Assembly (NCBI GenBank): GCA_009702525.1
Contig: WLHW01000002.1
Coordinates: 1-36,049, forward strand
Reading direction: 5' to 3'
Origin: Actinomycetota bacterium
Lineage (GTDB): Bacteria; Actinomycetota; Actinomycetes; Nanopelagicales; Nanopelagicaceae
Length of the DNA: 36,049 nucleotides
Under the pieces are notes generated by a model, which saw nothing but the letters and a program-made list of their open reading frames with translations, did no database searches and had not been told where the DNA came from. Shown here piece by piece: positions 17,762 to 26,492 of the stretch. The position numbers and the translations under genes are program-made. How positions within the stretch are numbered: the first letter of the stretch is position 1; every line of letters starts with the position of its first letter.

Positions 17762-18787
17762 ATGCGTATTGGTGTGCTAACTGGTGGTGGAGATTGCCCT
17801 GGACTAAATGCTGTTATTCGTGCAGTGGTCCGAAAAGGCGTAAAAGAGTACGGACATGAGTTTGTTGGTTTTCGCGATGGCTGGAAAGGCCCGCTTGAAG
17901 GCTTGACCATGCCGTTGACCCTAGAGACAACTCGGGGAATTTTGCCGCGTGGTGGAACAATTCTTGGGTCATCACGTACCAACCCATTTAAGATCGAGGG
18001 CGGCGTTGAAAAGATTAAAGAGAATTTAGCAAAAGCTGGAATCGATGCGCTTATTGCAATCGGTGGCGAAGATACTTTGGGAGTTGCTACAAAACTTGAT
18101 TCATTGGGAGTTAAAGTTATCGGTGTTCCAAAAACTATTGATAACGACCTCAACAACACTGACTACACATTTGGTTTTGATACAGCCGTCAATATTGCAG
18201 TTGAGGCTATTGATCGCTTACACACCACAGCTGAATCCCACCACCGAGCATTAATCGTTGAAGTTATGGGCCGACATGCTGGATGGATTGCACTTCACGC
18301 CGGCCTCGCTGGTGGTGCTGCATGTATTTTGATTCCAGAACAAAAATTCTCAGTAGATAAAGTTTGCGAATGGGTTGAGTCTCGATTTAAATCTCATTAC
18401 GCCCCAATTATTGTTATTGCCGAAGGTGCGATTCCTCAAGATGGTGACATGGCAGTTAAGGATCAAACACTCGATGCCTTTGGCCACGTTAAGTTAGCTG
18501 GTATTGGTGATTGGTTAGCTGGAGAGATTGAAGCGAAAACTGGCAAAGAGGCGCGGACATCGGTTCTTGGTCACATTCAGCGCGGCGGCTCACCTACGGC
18601 ATTTGATCGCGTACTTGCCACTCGCTTTGGTTTGCAGGCAATTACTGCAGCCCATGAAGGCGATTGGGGAAAGATGGTTGCACTTCACGGCACCGATATC
18701 GTCCGGGTTCCACTTGCCTCGGCTACAGAAAAGCTGAAGCTAGTACCAATCGAGCGCTATAAGGAGGCCGAGATTTTCTTTGGTTAA
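17762..18787 (+). CDS. pfkA: 6-phosphofructokinase, residues of the PPi-dependent type
   Basis: Phosphorylates fructose 6-phosphate in glycolysis. The start was moved to ATG 17762 (MRIGVLTGGGDCPG), which has GGAG 6 nt upstream. With that start, residues follow the standard numbering: GGEDT places Asp at 104, PKTIDND places Lys at 124 and the catalytic Asp at 127. Asp104 and Lys124 are the known marks of pyrophosphate-dependent enzymes such as that of Amycolatopsis methanolica, while ATP-dependent enzymes carry Gly at these sites. The phosphate donor is therefore predicted to be PPi, which would make the step reversible. The 341-aa length fits the actinobacterial class. aroG follows 42 nt downstream. 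Confidence 0.93.
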   Translation: MRIGVLTGGGDCPGLNAVIRAVVRKGVKEYGHEFVGFRDGWKGPLEGLTMPLTLETTRGILPRGGTILGSSRTNPFKIEGGVEKIKENLAKAGIDALIAIGGEDTLGVATKLDSLGVKVIGVPKTIDNDLNNTDYTFGFDTAVNIAVEAIDRLHTTAESHHRALIVEVMGRHAGWIALHAGLAGGAACILIPEQKFSVDKVCEWVESRFKSHYAPIIVIAEGAIPQDGDMAVKDQTLDAFGHVKLAGIGDWLAGEIEAKTGKEARTSVLGHIQRGGSPTAFDRVLATRFGLQAITAAHEGDWGKMVALHGTDIVRVPLASATEKLKLVPIERYKEAEIFFG

Positions 18788-18816
18788 TCGCACTTCGCGG
18801 TTGCTACCGAACTCTC

Positions 18817-18822
18817 TACTCT
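18817..18822 (+). promoter_or_regulatory. -10 box of aroG (leaderless type)
   Basis: TACTCT lies at -13 to -8 of the aroG ATG; no Shine-Dalgarno and no good -35 are visible. Confidence 0.35.
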
Positions 18823-18829
18823 TATCCCT

Positions 18830-20176
18830 ATGAACTCATCCCTTGATTCTCTCTTCACCCCTGGGTTAGTTGCCGCACAACAGCCCAACTGGCCAGGTGG
18901 AGCCGATGGTGCTCCTATAAAGGCTGCCGTTGCAGAGTTGAAATCTTTTCCACCACTTGTCTTTGCTGGTGAGTGCGATGATTTGAAAAAACGAATTGCA
19001 CTAGCTGCAGACGGAAAAGCTTTCTGGTTGCAAGGTGGGGACTGTGCTGAAACATTTGCTGCAGCCACTGCAGATTCAATCCGTAATCGCATTAAGACAA
19101 TTTTACAGATGGCTGCTGTATTGCAGTACTACTCATCTCTTCCAGTTGTAAAAGTTGGCCGCATGGCTGGCCAGTTTGCCAAGCCTCGCTCGAATGACAT
19201 GGAGACTAGAGGAGACGTAACTCTTCCGGCCTATCGCGGAGATGCAGTCAATGATCTTGAATTTACCGAGAGTTCGAGAACACCAGATCCACATCGCTTA
19301 GTGCGCGTCTACAACACGTCGGCGGCAACGTTGAACTTAGTTCGTGCATTTACTCAAGGTGGATTTGCCGATCTTCGACAAGTGCACGAATGGAACAAGG
19401 GATTCATTCGTGACTCTTCAGTTGGAGTTCGCTATGAACAAATGGCCAATGAAATTGGCCGGGCATTGGCTTTTATGAAATCTGCAGGAGTAGATCCAGA
19501 GTCATTCAAGTCAGTTGATTTCTTTTCAAGCCATGAGGCTTTAATTCTAGAATATGAAAAAGCACTTACTCGTATCGATTCTCGAACTGGAACACCTTAC
19601 GATGTCTCTGGCCACTTTATTTGGATCGGGGAGCGCACTCGTCAATTAGATGGAGCGCATATTGATTTTGCATCTAAGGTACGCAATCCAATTGGTGTAA
19701 AGCTTGGACCTAAATCCAGTGTTGATGATGCACTTGCATTAATCGATAAGTTAGATCCTGAGCGCGAACCAGGTCGACTTACTTTTATTACTCGCATGGG
19801 TGCCGGAAAGATTCGTGAGGCTCTTCCTGCACTTGTTGAGGGTGTCACCAAATCAGGAGCAAAAGTCCTGTGGGTCTGTGATCCCATGCATGGCAACACA
19901 TATGAAGCCCCTAGTGGATATAAGACTCGTAGTTTTGATGATGTTATGGATGAAGTTAAGGGTTTCTTTGAGGTCCATAAGGCTCTGGGAACCCATCCTG
20001 GTGGAGTTCATATTGAACTCACTGGTGATGATGTCACCGAGTGTGTTGGTGGCGGCGAGAAGATTTCTCATGAGGATCTAGCGACCCGCTATGAAAGCGC
20101 CTGCGATCCGCGACTCAATCATGCACAGTCATTAGAGCTGGCATTTTTAGTTGCCGAGATGTTGCGCGACCGCTAA
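18830..20176 (+). CDS. aroG: 3-deoxy-7-phosphoheptulonate synthase, class II
   Basis: First enzyme of the shikimate pathway: phosphoenolpyruvate plus erythrose 4-phosphate gives DAHP. It belongs to the plant-like class II type usual in actinobacteria. Visible marks are LQGGDCAETF with the metal-binding Cys, GRMAGQFAKPRS, the FSSHEALILEYE segment, ITRMGAGKIREALPALV, and HPGGVHIELTGDDVTECVGG near the C-terminus. Full length at 448 aa. It lies a few kb from a PknL-like kinase gene and a prenyl synthase, which matches an arrangement remembered from mycobacteria and Streptomyces. Confidence 0.96.
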   Translation: MNSSLDSLFTPGLVAAQQPNWPGGADGAPIKAAVAELKSFPPLVFAGECDDLKKRIALAADGKAFWLQGGDCAETFAAATADSIRNRIKTILQMAAVLQYYSSLPVVKVGRMAGQFAKPRSNDMETRGDVTLPAYRGDAVNDLEFTESSRTPDPHRLVRVYNTSAATLNLVRAFTQGGFADLRQVHEWNKGFIRDSSVGVRYEQMANEIGRALAFMKSAGVDPESFKSVDFFSSHEALILEYEKALTRIDSRTGTPYDVSGHFIWIGERTRQLDGAHIDFASKVRNPIGVKLGPKSSVDDALALIDKLDPEREPGRLTFITRMGAGKIREALPALVEGVTKSGAKVLWVCDPMHGNTYEAPSGYKTRSFDDVMDEVKGFFEVHKALGTHPGGVHIELTGDDVTECVGGGEKISHEDLATRYESACDPRLNHAQSLELAFLVAEMLRDR

Positions 20177-20185
20177 TTTAGTTGA

Positions 20186-20659
20186 GTGCCTTTACTCGTA
20201 TCCTCGCTCAAGACCCCAGTTGGCACCCTCAATTTATTAGCTGATGATCAGATTCTAATAGGTGCAAACCTTTCAACGTTTTCAGCTTTCAACGTATCTG
20301 GTGAAGTAAAGAGCGTTAAAGCGATTCCAGTTATTTCAGATCTCATTAGTGATTACTTCGATGGTGATTTAGCTGCCATTAATGCCATCAAAGTTCGACA
20401 ACCTGGAGCAGCATTTTCACAAGCGGCATGGAAAGCTATGCGAAAAGTTAATGCAGGTAAAGTTATTTCATACTCTGATCTCGCCGAGAAAGCTGGATCA
20501 CATGCAGCAGTTCGCGCCGCTGGAAGTGCATGTGCAAGTAATGCAATTATGTTAGTTGTGCCGTGTCATCGAATTGTAAAAACTGGGGGAGCCCTCGGTA
20601 ACTATGCCTACGGGGTTGATAAGAAGGAATGGCTTTTAAGCCACGAGGGCTTTCTTTAA
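20186..20659 (+). CDS. ogt: Methylated-DNA--protein-cysteine S-methyltransferase
   Basis: Suicide repair protein that moves an alkyl group from O6-alkylguanine to its own cysteine. The acceptor Cys is in VVPCHRIVKTGGALGNYAYG. The helix-turn-helix DNA-binding part includes ISYSDLAEKAGSHAAVRAAG. It starts with GTG at 20186, 9 nt after aroG, and the 157-aa length is that of the Ogt/MGMT catalytic unit without an Ada regulatory domain. The last 24 nt overlap the end of the threonine aldolase gene on the other strand. Confidence 0.93.
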   Translation: MPLLVSSLKTPVGTLNLLADDQILIGANLSTFSAFNVSGEVKSVKAIPVISDLISDYFDGDLAAINAIKVRQPGAAFSQAAWKAMRKVNAGKVISYSDLAEKAGSHAAVRAAGSACASNAIMLVVPCHRIVKTGGALGNYAYGVDKKEWLLSHEGFL

Positions 20660-21670
20660 GATTTCAATAGCTTGGGCGCATTGAGCATCATCAAAATCCA
20701 TATGTGTAACAAGACGCGCATACTTTGGTCCGAGCGCACTAATCCATAAACCAGCATCGCGGCAACGTTGCGAAAGCTCAGCAGCGGTAAATGGCATTGA
20801 CGCTAAATCTAGTCCCACAATATTTGTCACAACAGTTGATGGATCGATAAGTGAACTATCGATAGCTTCGATTGCAACCGCTAAATCTTTGGCTCGGCGA
20901 TGATCATCAGCAAGTCGCTCAATATTATTATCAAGGGCGTAGTGAGCTGCCGCTGCCAAGATTCCGACTTGACGCATTCCTGCACCGTAACGCTTGCGCC
21001 AAACACGCGCCTTTGAAACACGTTCTTTGGTTGAGAGCATGATTGAACCAACTGGAGCGCCAAGACCTTTAGAAAGACAGACGCTAATGGTGTCAAAGTA
21101 TTGTCCGTAGTCGGAAAATGAGGTTCCGCTTGCAATGTGTGCATTCCAAATTCGTGCCCCATCTAAGTGCAGAGCTAGACCTAAAGCATCAGCACCTTTA
21201 CGAAGGGCGGCAATCTCAGTTAGTGGTTGTACGGTTCCGCCACCAAAATTATGGGTATTTTCAATGGCAATTGCCGTTGTGGAGACTAAGTATGGGCCTG
21301 AATCTGGTCGGGCAATCTCAAGGGGATCTGCCGCCTTTAATAATCCAAAGGGTGCGGGCCATGTGCGAGTTGTTATGCCGCTAAATACGGCAGCTGCACC
21401 AAGTTCAGCACGAACAATATGAGAATTGGTTTCGGCGATTAACTCTTCTCCGGGTGCAACTAACATGCGAATGGCAAGCTGATTTGCTAGCGAACCAGTA
21501 GGCGTAAATACACCAGCCTCTTTGCCAAAAAGTGCAGCTACACGCTCTTCTAGGGAGTTAACCGTTGGATCGTCGCCATACACATCATCACCAACGGGTG
21601 CGCTTGCAATAACTTCACGCATTGCAAGAGATGGTTTGGTGACGGTATCGGATCGTAAGTCAATTGCCAT
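20636..21670 (-). CDS. ltaE: Low-specificity L-threonine aldolase
   Basis: PLP enzyme that splits L-threonine (and allo-threonine) into glycine and acetaldehyde. The N-terminal [19 protein letters not shown] and [16 protein letters not shown] motifs are diagnostic. [11 protein letters not shown] gives the cofactor-binding Asp, and [14 protein letters not shown] contains the Lys that binds PLP. Full length at 344 aa. It is the last gene of a minus-strand run, 9 nt after the EamA gene. Confidence 0.95.
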   Translation of the reverse strand: MAIDLRSDTVTKPSLAMREVIASAPVGDDVYGDDPTVNSLEERVAALFGKEAGVFTPTGSLANQLAIRMLVAPGEELIAETNSHIVRAELGAAAVFSGITTRTWPAPFGLLKAADPLEIARPDSGPYLVSTTAIAIENTHNFGGGTVQPLTEIAALRKGADALGLALHLDGARIWNAHIASGTSFSDYGQYFDTISVCLSKGLGAPVGSIMLSTKERVSKARVWRKRYGAGMRQVGILAAAAHYALDNNIERLADDHRRAKDLAVAIEAIDSSLIDPSTVVTNIVGLDLASMPFTAAELSQRCRDAGLWISALGPKYARLVTHMDFDDAQCAQAIEILKKALVA

Positions 21671-21679
21671 GGTCTAAGA

Positions 21680-22546
21680 CTACTTCTCTTCTTTCATGAC
21701 AATCAAATACATTGCAGTAACGACCATTACCCCGCCAATGGAGCTCTGTAATGTCAGGCTTTCTCCGCCAAAAATGATTGCAAAGATTGCGGCAAATACA
21801 ACTTCCATAGTCAAAATTACTGCAACCTTAGTGGCACTCATATGTGCTTGCGACCAGGTCTGAACTATAAATGCAATTGCTGTAGCAAAGACTGCAGTGA
21901 AGATAACAACCGCCCAGACACCATAATCCGGTGGAGGGGAGTAGCCACTAGGAATCGAAGCTAAACCAGAAAGAAGTGCGCACATTGATAACTGAATGAC
22001 AGTCATGGCATATGCATCGCGGCCCGAACTCCATTTACTAAGCGCAATAATATGAAGGGCGTAGAAAATAGCGCTGATAAAAGTTAATAGCTCACCAAGA
22101 CCAATAGTAAAACCGTGGATAGAAAGCAAACCAAGGCCGATTGTTGCAATAGCAACACATGTCCACGTAAATTTACTTACCCGTTGGCGCAAAATTATTG
22201 ATGCAAAAAGTGGTGTCAAAACAATATATAGCCCCGTAACAAATCCAGTGATAGCAGCTCCAGTACGGGCTAAGCCTAAAGTTTGAAAAATATACCCAAA
22301 ACCCAGAAATACTCCGCCGGCTAAACCTCTAAGAACTAGGTCTTTAGTGAATAATTTAATAACTCCTGGACGAATCAGAACCATTACTACTATTGCTAGT
22401 AAAAATCGTGTGAAAAGAAAATTGTTGACACTTTGTCTCTCAATAGCATCTTTCATGACCACAAAAGCTAGGCCCCATGCCATTGAGACTGTTAGCAAAG
22501 CCCAAGGGGCCATCTGCAACTTCCACTGATGCTTTGCTGTGCTCAT
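21680..22546 (-). CDS. EamA/DMT-family transporter
   Basis: A 288-aa membrane protein with about 10 hydrophobic segments in two EamA repeats, for example LLTVSMAWGLAFVVMKDAIE in the first and TAVFATAIAFIVQTWSQAHMSATKVA in the second. The substrate is unknown; export of amino acids or related compounds is common in the family. The start overlaps the nfo stop as ATGA. It is not a close copy of the other EamA gene at 12946. Confidence 0.83.
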   Translation of the reverse strand: MSTAKHQWKLQMAPWALLTVSMAWGLAFVVMKDAIERQSVNNFLFTRFLLAIVVMVLIRPGVIKLFTKDLVLRGLAGGVFLGFGYIFQTLGLARTGAAITGFVTGLYIVLTPLFASIILRQRVSKFTWTCVAIATIGLGLLSIHGFTIGLGELLTFISAIFYALHIIALSKWSSGRDAYAMTVIQLSMCALLSGLASIPSGYSPPPDYGVWAVVIFTAVFATAIAFIVQTWSQAHMSATKVAVILTMEVVFAAIFAIIFGGESLTLQSSIGGVMVVTAMYLIVMKEEK

Positions 22547-23406
22547 TTCTTATCGCGGAGTTTTTTCAAAAGCGCGACTTCACCAGTATGTTTTTCCTCC
22601 ATACCTGGAGTCTCCAAAACTAGTGGCACATGTGCAACGGCTGGATGAGCAAGTAACTCAGCAAAGGCATCTACTCCGATATGACCATCTCCAATATTTT
22701 GATGGCGATCTTTAAGCGCACCACATACATCCATTGAATCATTGGCATGAATAAGTTTGAAACGTTGGACTCCAGCAATTTGAATGAGTAAATCTATGGT
22801 CTGAGTCATTCCACCTTTAACGGCGATATCGTGCCCGGCAGCAAAGACGTGACAGGTATCTAGGCAGATTCCTACCTTTGGATGATATTCAAGAGCTTTC
22901 AAGTAGTTCTCTAAGTCATCGAGTTTCTTTACAAGTGATTGTCCTTGACCGGCTGTGGGTTCTAAAAGCAAGAAAGGAGCATCATCATCAAGGCCGTTCA
23001 GAATGGGCATCATGCCCTCATGAATCTGTTTCCACGCCTGATCAACAAAATTTACATCTACAGCTGAGCCTGTATGAATAACTACGCCGAGTGCAGCGAT
23101 GTCTTTGGCGCGTCCTAATGAGTAAGAAGTCGACGCTAGAGAGTTTAGGTAGGTGGCCTCAGTCGGTGAACCTAAGTTAATTAAGAAAGGGGCGTGAACA
23201 TATGTTTCAATATCTAACTCTGCGGCCTTAACTTTAAAGGCCTCATCTAAATCTGGTTTGGCAGCGGGCATGGCCCACATGCGTGGACTAGATGCGAAGA
23301 CTTGAATAACTTCTGCGCCAGTTGTTACGGCGTACTCGATAGATCGCTTAGCCATGCCACCGGTGGTAGGAGTATGTGCGCCGATACGCGGCTTGGCTTT
23401 TGGCAT
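22543..23406 (-). CDS. nfo: Endonuclease IV (AP endonuclease)
   Basis: Cuts the DNA backbone 5' of abasic sites in base-excision repair, using three zinc ions in a TIM barrel. Metal ligands are recognisable in order: His in YVHAPFLINLGS, Glu in LLLEPTAGQG, Asp and His in CLDTCHVFAAGHD, His in KLIHANDSMD, the DRHQNIGDGHIG box, and the last Glu in LVLETPG. Normal length of 287 aa. It begins 4 nt after the PASTA kinase stop codon and overlaps the next gene by 4 nt. Confidence 0.96.
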   Translation of the reverse strand: MPKAKPRIGAHTPTTGGMAKRSIEYAVTTGAEVIQVFASSPRMWAMPAAKPDLDEAFKVKAAELDIETYVHAPFLINLGSPTEATYLNSLASTSYSLGRAKDIAALGVVIHTGSAVDVNFVDQAWKQIHEGMMPILNGLDDDAPFLLLEPTAGQGQSLVKKLDDLENYLKALEYHPKVGICLDTCHVFAAGHDIAVKGGMTQTIDLLIQIAGVQRFKLIHANDSMDVCGALKDRHQNIGDGHIGVDAFAELLAHPAVAHVPLVLETPGMEEKHTGEVALLKKLRDKK

Positions 23407-23410
23407 TGGC

Positions 23411-25312
23411 CTACCCTACGGTAATTGTGACCGTACTGCCACGTTTAACTTTGCTACCAACCTTTGGCGAAATATTCGTTACCTTTTTAAGCTTTTTTGA
23501 TCCCAATTTCTTCACGATAACTTTGAGCTCTAAATCTTTCAAGGCCTTTATCGCTTTGGCCTCATCGATAGAAAAGACATTTGGTATAAATACATATTGA
23601 GAACCCTTAGAGACAACCAGATTAATCTTTGCGCCCTTAGGAATTGAGGCATCGCCCTTAGGGGTTTGAGAAATAACGGCTCCAGCAAGAATCTTCTCGT
23701 CAAAGTCATACGTACTTTCGACATTAAATCCTGCACTCGTAAGTTCGTTGAGAGCTTGCTCACCACTCTTACCTACATATGAAGCAACAGGAACTGTCTC
23801 TATACCTTTACTTACAACTAGATCAACTACTGAATCGCGTTTTACCTGCAACCCTGCATCGGGTGATGATGAGATCACAAATCCTTGCGGCACTTCACTA
23901 TTAAATGCCTCGGTAACACTTCCTACAGTTAATGGCAGTTTTGTAATTGCGGTTTTTGCCGCATCAGGGGTTAAGCCTTTTAGTGTTGGAATAAGGTAGC
24001 GCTCAGCCCCCTTGGAAATAATCAAAGTAACGCTTCCACCATTATCAATTCGGCCGCCTCCAGGGGGAATAGATTCGATAATGGTCCCTTTCGGGATGTT
24101 CTCGTCAAAGCGTTTTTCAACTTTTACGGTAGTAATTCCAAGAGGATTAAATACTGCAACTGCTTCCTCATAACTTCCACCAACAGTTGACGGCACTACG
24201 ATTCGAGAGCCGGGTCCAATCAGGGTGTACCAAGCACCTATTCCTAGGGCAATAGCTAGAACTATTGCCACTTTTCGATTACGGCGCACTCGCTGACTAG
24301 ATTTATGCTTTTTTTCTTCAGAACGCTTGAGAGATTTAGTATCTTCGATAACTTCAGTAGTTTTTTCAATCACTTCTTCTACGATTTTTTTCACTTTACC
24401 TCGTGGTTTTTCACGAATCAGTTCCACAGGTAAATCCAATTCGAGTCGAAGTTGATTTTTCTTGGGATCGAGATCGATAGAGATTGTTTCAAGAGCGGCC
24501 AGAAATTCCCCAGCATTGTGTGGGCGCTTATCTGGATCTCGGTCAGTGGCTCGACCAATTAATGCATCTAAAGCTTCAGGAATCTCTTTACGCTTAGATC
24601 GCAGTGACGGAATCTCTTGATTGACATGCATATATGCAATTTGAATGGGAGAGTCTCCAATAAATGGTTTCTCACCTGTCAGCATTTCAAATGCAACTAT
24701 TCCCACCGCATAGACATCACTTCGGGCATCGGCAATGCCTCGTTGAACTTGTTCTGGTGATAAATATGAGACCGACCCCAAAATGACACTGGATTCAGCG
24801 GTCATTGTTGAGCCAATAAGCTCGCCCCGAGCTAGACCAAAATCGGCGATTTTAATGCGCCCCTCTTTTGAGACCAGAATATTCTCGGGCTTAATATCTC
24901 GATGAACAATTCCTAGAGCATGTGCTGCGGCAAGTGCACTTAAAATTGGCGTCAAGTAATTGATTGCATCTTTCATTTCAAAGCGACCTCGTTCATTGAG
25001 GTACTCACGCAGCGTATGGCCTTCGATTAATTCCATGACAAGAAAAACTGCGGGAACACCATTTTGATTCCACCCTTGATCCATGACGGCAACAATATTT
25101 GGGTGCGATAGGGCAGCAGCGGCTTTAGCTTCACGAATAAAGCGACTAACGAAAGCATCATCTTGTGCTAAATGTGGGTGCATGATCTTTACAGCGACTT
25201 TACGGTCCAGTCGTGTGTCTATGGCCTCATAAATCGAGGCCATTCCACCGTTAGCGATCTGACGAATCAATTGATAGCGATTATCAATTATTTCTCCCGT
25301 TAGATCAGACAT
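23411..25312 (-). CDS. pknL: Serine/threonine protein kinase with four PASTA repeats (PknB/PknL-like)
   Basis: A membrane-anchored Hanks-type kinase expected to sense cell-wall material. The start was moved to MSDLTGEIIDNRY at 25312; the track ORF extends 44 codons back into the upstream gene. Residues 14-275 are the kinase: IANGGMASIYEA, AVKIMHPHL with the Lys, VHRDIKPENILV, DFGLARG and SYLSPEQVQ. A basic juxtamembrane stretch leads to one transmembrane helix (VAIVLAIALGIGAWYTLIG). About four PASTA repeats then fill the extracellular part to the C-terminus. TAAAAT at -13 to -8 suggests its own leaderless promoter. The pknL symbol rests on proximity to aroG and a prenyl synthase, as in mycobacteria; pknB is the alternative. 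Confidence 0.85.
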   Translation of the reverse strand: MSDLTGEIIDNRYQLIRQIANGGMASIYEAIDTRLDRKVAVKIMHPHLAQDDAFVSRFIREAKAAAALSHPNIVAVMDQGWNQNGVPAVFLVMELIEGHTLREYLNERGRFEMKDAINYLTPILSALAAAHALGIVHRDIKPENILVSKEGRIKIADFGLARGELIGSTMTAESSVILGSVSYLSPEQVQRGIADARSDVYAVGIVAFEMLTGEKPFIGDSPIQIAYMHVNQEIPSLRSKRKEIPEALDALIGRATDRDPDKRPHNAGEFLAALETISIDLDPKKNQLRLELDLPVELIREKPRGKVKKIVEEVIEKTTEVIEDTKSLKRSEEKKHKSSQRVRRNRKVAIVLAIALGIGAWYTLIGPGSRIVVPSTVGGSYEEAVAVFNPLGITTVKVEKRFDENIPKGTIIESIPPGGGRIDNGGSVTLIISKGAERYLIPTLKGLTPDAAKTAITKLPLTVGSVTEAFNSEVPQGFVISSSPDAGLQVKRDSVVDLVVSKGIETVPVASYVGKSGEQALNELTSAGFNVESTYDFDEKILAGAVISQTPKGDASIPKGAKINLVVSKGSQYVFIPNVFSIDEAKAIKALKDLELKVIVKKLGSKKLKKVTNISPKVGSKVKRGSTVTITVG

Positions 25313-25319
25313 GTGAGAG

Positions 25320-25325
25320 ATTTTA
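25320..25325 (-). promoter_or_regulatory. -10 box of the PASTA kinase gene (leaderless type)
   Basis: The minus strand reads TAAAAT at -13 to -8 from the ATG at 25312. The hexamer lies in the 25-nt gap after the P-loop kinase stop. Confidence 0.45.
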
Positions 25326-25337
25326 GGGCTTATAACC

Positions 25338-25829
25338 TCACGAACTTTGAATGTATTGTGCGTTTTCGCGTGTCTTATCTCGCAAAAAATGGATTTCTTG
25401 GTCGAGTTGCCATTGGTGCATGAATACTTCAATCTCATGACCATCGCGGGCTAAGACTCGTTGGAGTCCAATTGAAGGCTCGATATCTAGCCAAAAAGTT
25501 GTTGCACCAGCATCACGCACTATTTTTTGTGCTGCCCCTACCCCTTCGATAATCAATACCTCAGTTGGTTGGATTCTTTGAACTCCATCAAATTTCATGG
25601 AGCTCCAGTTAAAAATCTCGATGTCGAATGGCACGCCGAGGCTATTTCTATGCAGAATGTCATTAAGTCTTGATGTTAGTTCCTCATTGAGTGCATGTGT
25701 CCAACCGTTGTAGAGATCATCCATGTGAATCACGGTTACAGTTTGACTCACACTATATTCATGCAGCAATTTCTCAGCCAGCGTTGTTTTACCGGCTCCA
25801 GCTGGACCATCAATGGCTATAAGTATCAT
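25338..25829 (-). CDS. P-loop kinase of uridine-kinase-like type, candidate thiamine (vitamin) kinase
   Basis: A 163-aa cytoplasmic P-loop NTPase. Walker A is DGPAGAGKTTLAEKLL at the N-terminus. A DDLYNGW box follows where nucleoside kinases bind substrate, then a Walker B-like VLIIEGVGA. A basic stretch near the C-terminus (FLRDKTRENAQ) could be the lid. The fold resembles uridine kinases, and similar small proteins occur widely in actinobacteria without an assigned role. Its start lies 20 nt inside the upstream pnuC-type gene, which a TPP riboswitch controls, so phosphorylation of imported thiamine is a reasonable guess. Alternatives are a nucleoside kinase or a nicotinamide riboside kinase. 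No similarity to known thiamine kinases or pyrophosphokinases is apparent. Confidence 0.75.
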   Translation of the reverse strand: MILIAIDGPAGAGKTTLAEKLLHEYSVSQTVTVIHMDDLYNGWTHALNEELTSRLNDILHRNSLGVPFDIEIFNWSSMKFDGVQRIQPTEVLIIEGVGAAQKIVRDAGATTFWLDIEPSIGLQRVLARDGHEIEVFMHQWQLDQEIHFLRDKTRENAQYIQSS

Positions 25830-26385
25830 GCCAACGTTTCCACCCTAGTACTGCGATTGCAGTAAAAGCCGCATATAAAACTGCTGTAAACCAATATCCA
25901 AGTAATGCATATTGCACTGTTCCAGCAGCGTCAACAATAAGCCAGAGAATCCAGGATTCAACTTTCTCATACACCATTAATATTTGAGCGACCAAGCTTC
26001 CAATCAATAAAAATGCATCTGACCAGGTAGCCGCCGCTCCAATATGAGATAGCAATGGAGTCAGAGCAATGACAGAGACGATTGTTCCAAGTGCCCAATA
26101 GATGCGTATCCGTTGTGAGAGGGCACCAGGTACTGCGCCAGTAGGCGCCCAATCACGCCAACCCCAGACTGCGGCAAGGATAAAAACTATTTGCAGAGCT
26201 GCACTCGCAAAAAGCTCTACTTGATAAAAGAAGACCATGTACAAGGCGCTACTCAAAGCCCACCATGGCCAAGTAATTCGTTTCCCAGTGGTGCCTAACC
26301 AGACACCTGTGAAGGATGTGATGGCTGAAATCAACTCAAGATAGGAGACTTCATATCCCCATGCAGTAAAAGCAATCGATGACAT
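25810..26385 (-). CDS. pnuC: PnuC-family vitamin transporter, probable thiamine transporter (PnuT type)
   Basis: An integral membrane protein of 191 aa with about seven hydrophobic segments. The PnuC marks are the VWGWRDW motif in the middle and the C-terminal TAIAVLGWKRWHD. PnuC proteins move nicotinamide riboside, while relatives PnuT and PnuX move thiamine and riboflavin by facilitated diffusion, with trapping by phosphorylation. Because a TPP aptamer runs directly into the start codon at 26385, thiamine is the likely substrate and pnuT the likely proper name. The downstream kinase overlaps its 3' end by 20 nt, consistent with an import-and-trap pair. Confidence 0.88.
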   Translation of the reverse strand: MSSIAFTAWGYEVSYLELISAITSFTGVWLGTTGKRITWPWWALSSALYMVFFYQVELFASAALQIVFILAAVWGWRDWAPTGAVPGALSQRIRIYWALGTIVSVIALTPLLSHIGAAATWSDAFLLIGSLVAQILMVYEKVESWILWLIVDAAGTVQYALLGYWFTAVLYAAFTAIAVLGWKRWHDTYSH

Positions 26386-26473
26386 AAATACCCTTCCGCG
26401 TCCGCATTATCGGACGGGTCAATCGGTCGGTTTGAATCTCAAACCCTCTCAGCCTTAAGCGGCTCCCGTAGTT
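26386..26473 (-). promoter_or_regulatory. TPP (thi-box) riboswitch
   Basis: On the minus strand the aptamer core is clear. GGGAGCC and GGCTGAGA (the CTGAGA box is plus 26447-26452) form P2/P3. An extra hairpin GGTTTGA-GAT-TCAAACC makes P3a. The pyrophosphate-sensing half reads CCGATAATGCGGACG (plus about 26398-26412), with CGTCCG pairing with CGGACG around ATAATG. P1 can pair AACTAC with GTATTT with one mismatch, and GTATTT directly precedes the pnuC ATG. The Shine-Dalgarno-like GGAAGGG lies inside the aptamer, so TPP binding should block translation directly. The usual TTGAACC segment is degenerate (TTGACCC). Confidence 0.88.
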
Positions 26474-26480
26474 CCTAGAG

Positions 26481-26486
26481 TAGCGT
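26481..26486 (+). promoter_or_regulatory. -10 box of crtYc (leaderless type)
   Basis: TAGCGT lies at -12 to -7 from the GTG at 26493. On the other strand TACTCT (26477-26482) overlaps it and may be the -10 for the riboswitch transcript. Confidence 0.4.
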
Positions 26487-26492
26487 TATCTC

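Noticed and set aside
25810-26385. Calling the PnuC-type gene a nicotinamide riboside transporter
   Set aside because: The adjacent TPP aptamer points to thiamine, and no NAD-related gene or regulatory site is nearby. The family symbol pnuC is kept only as a label.
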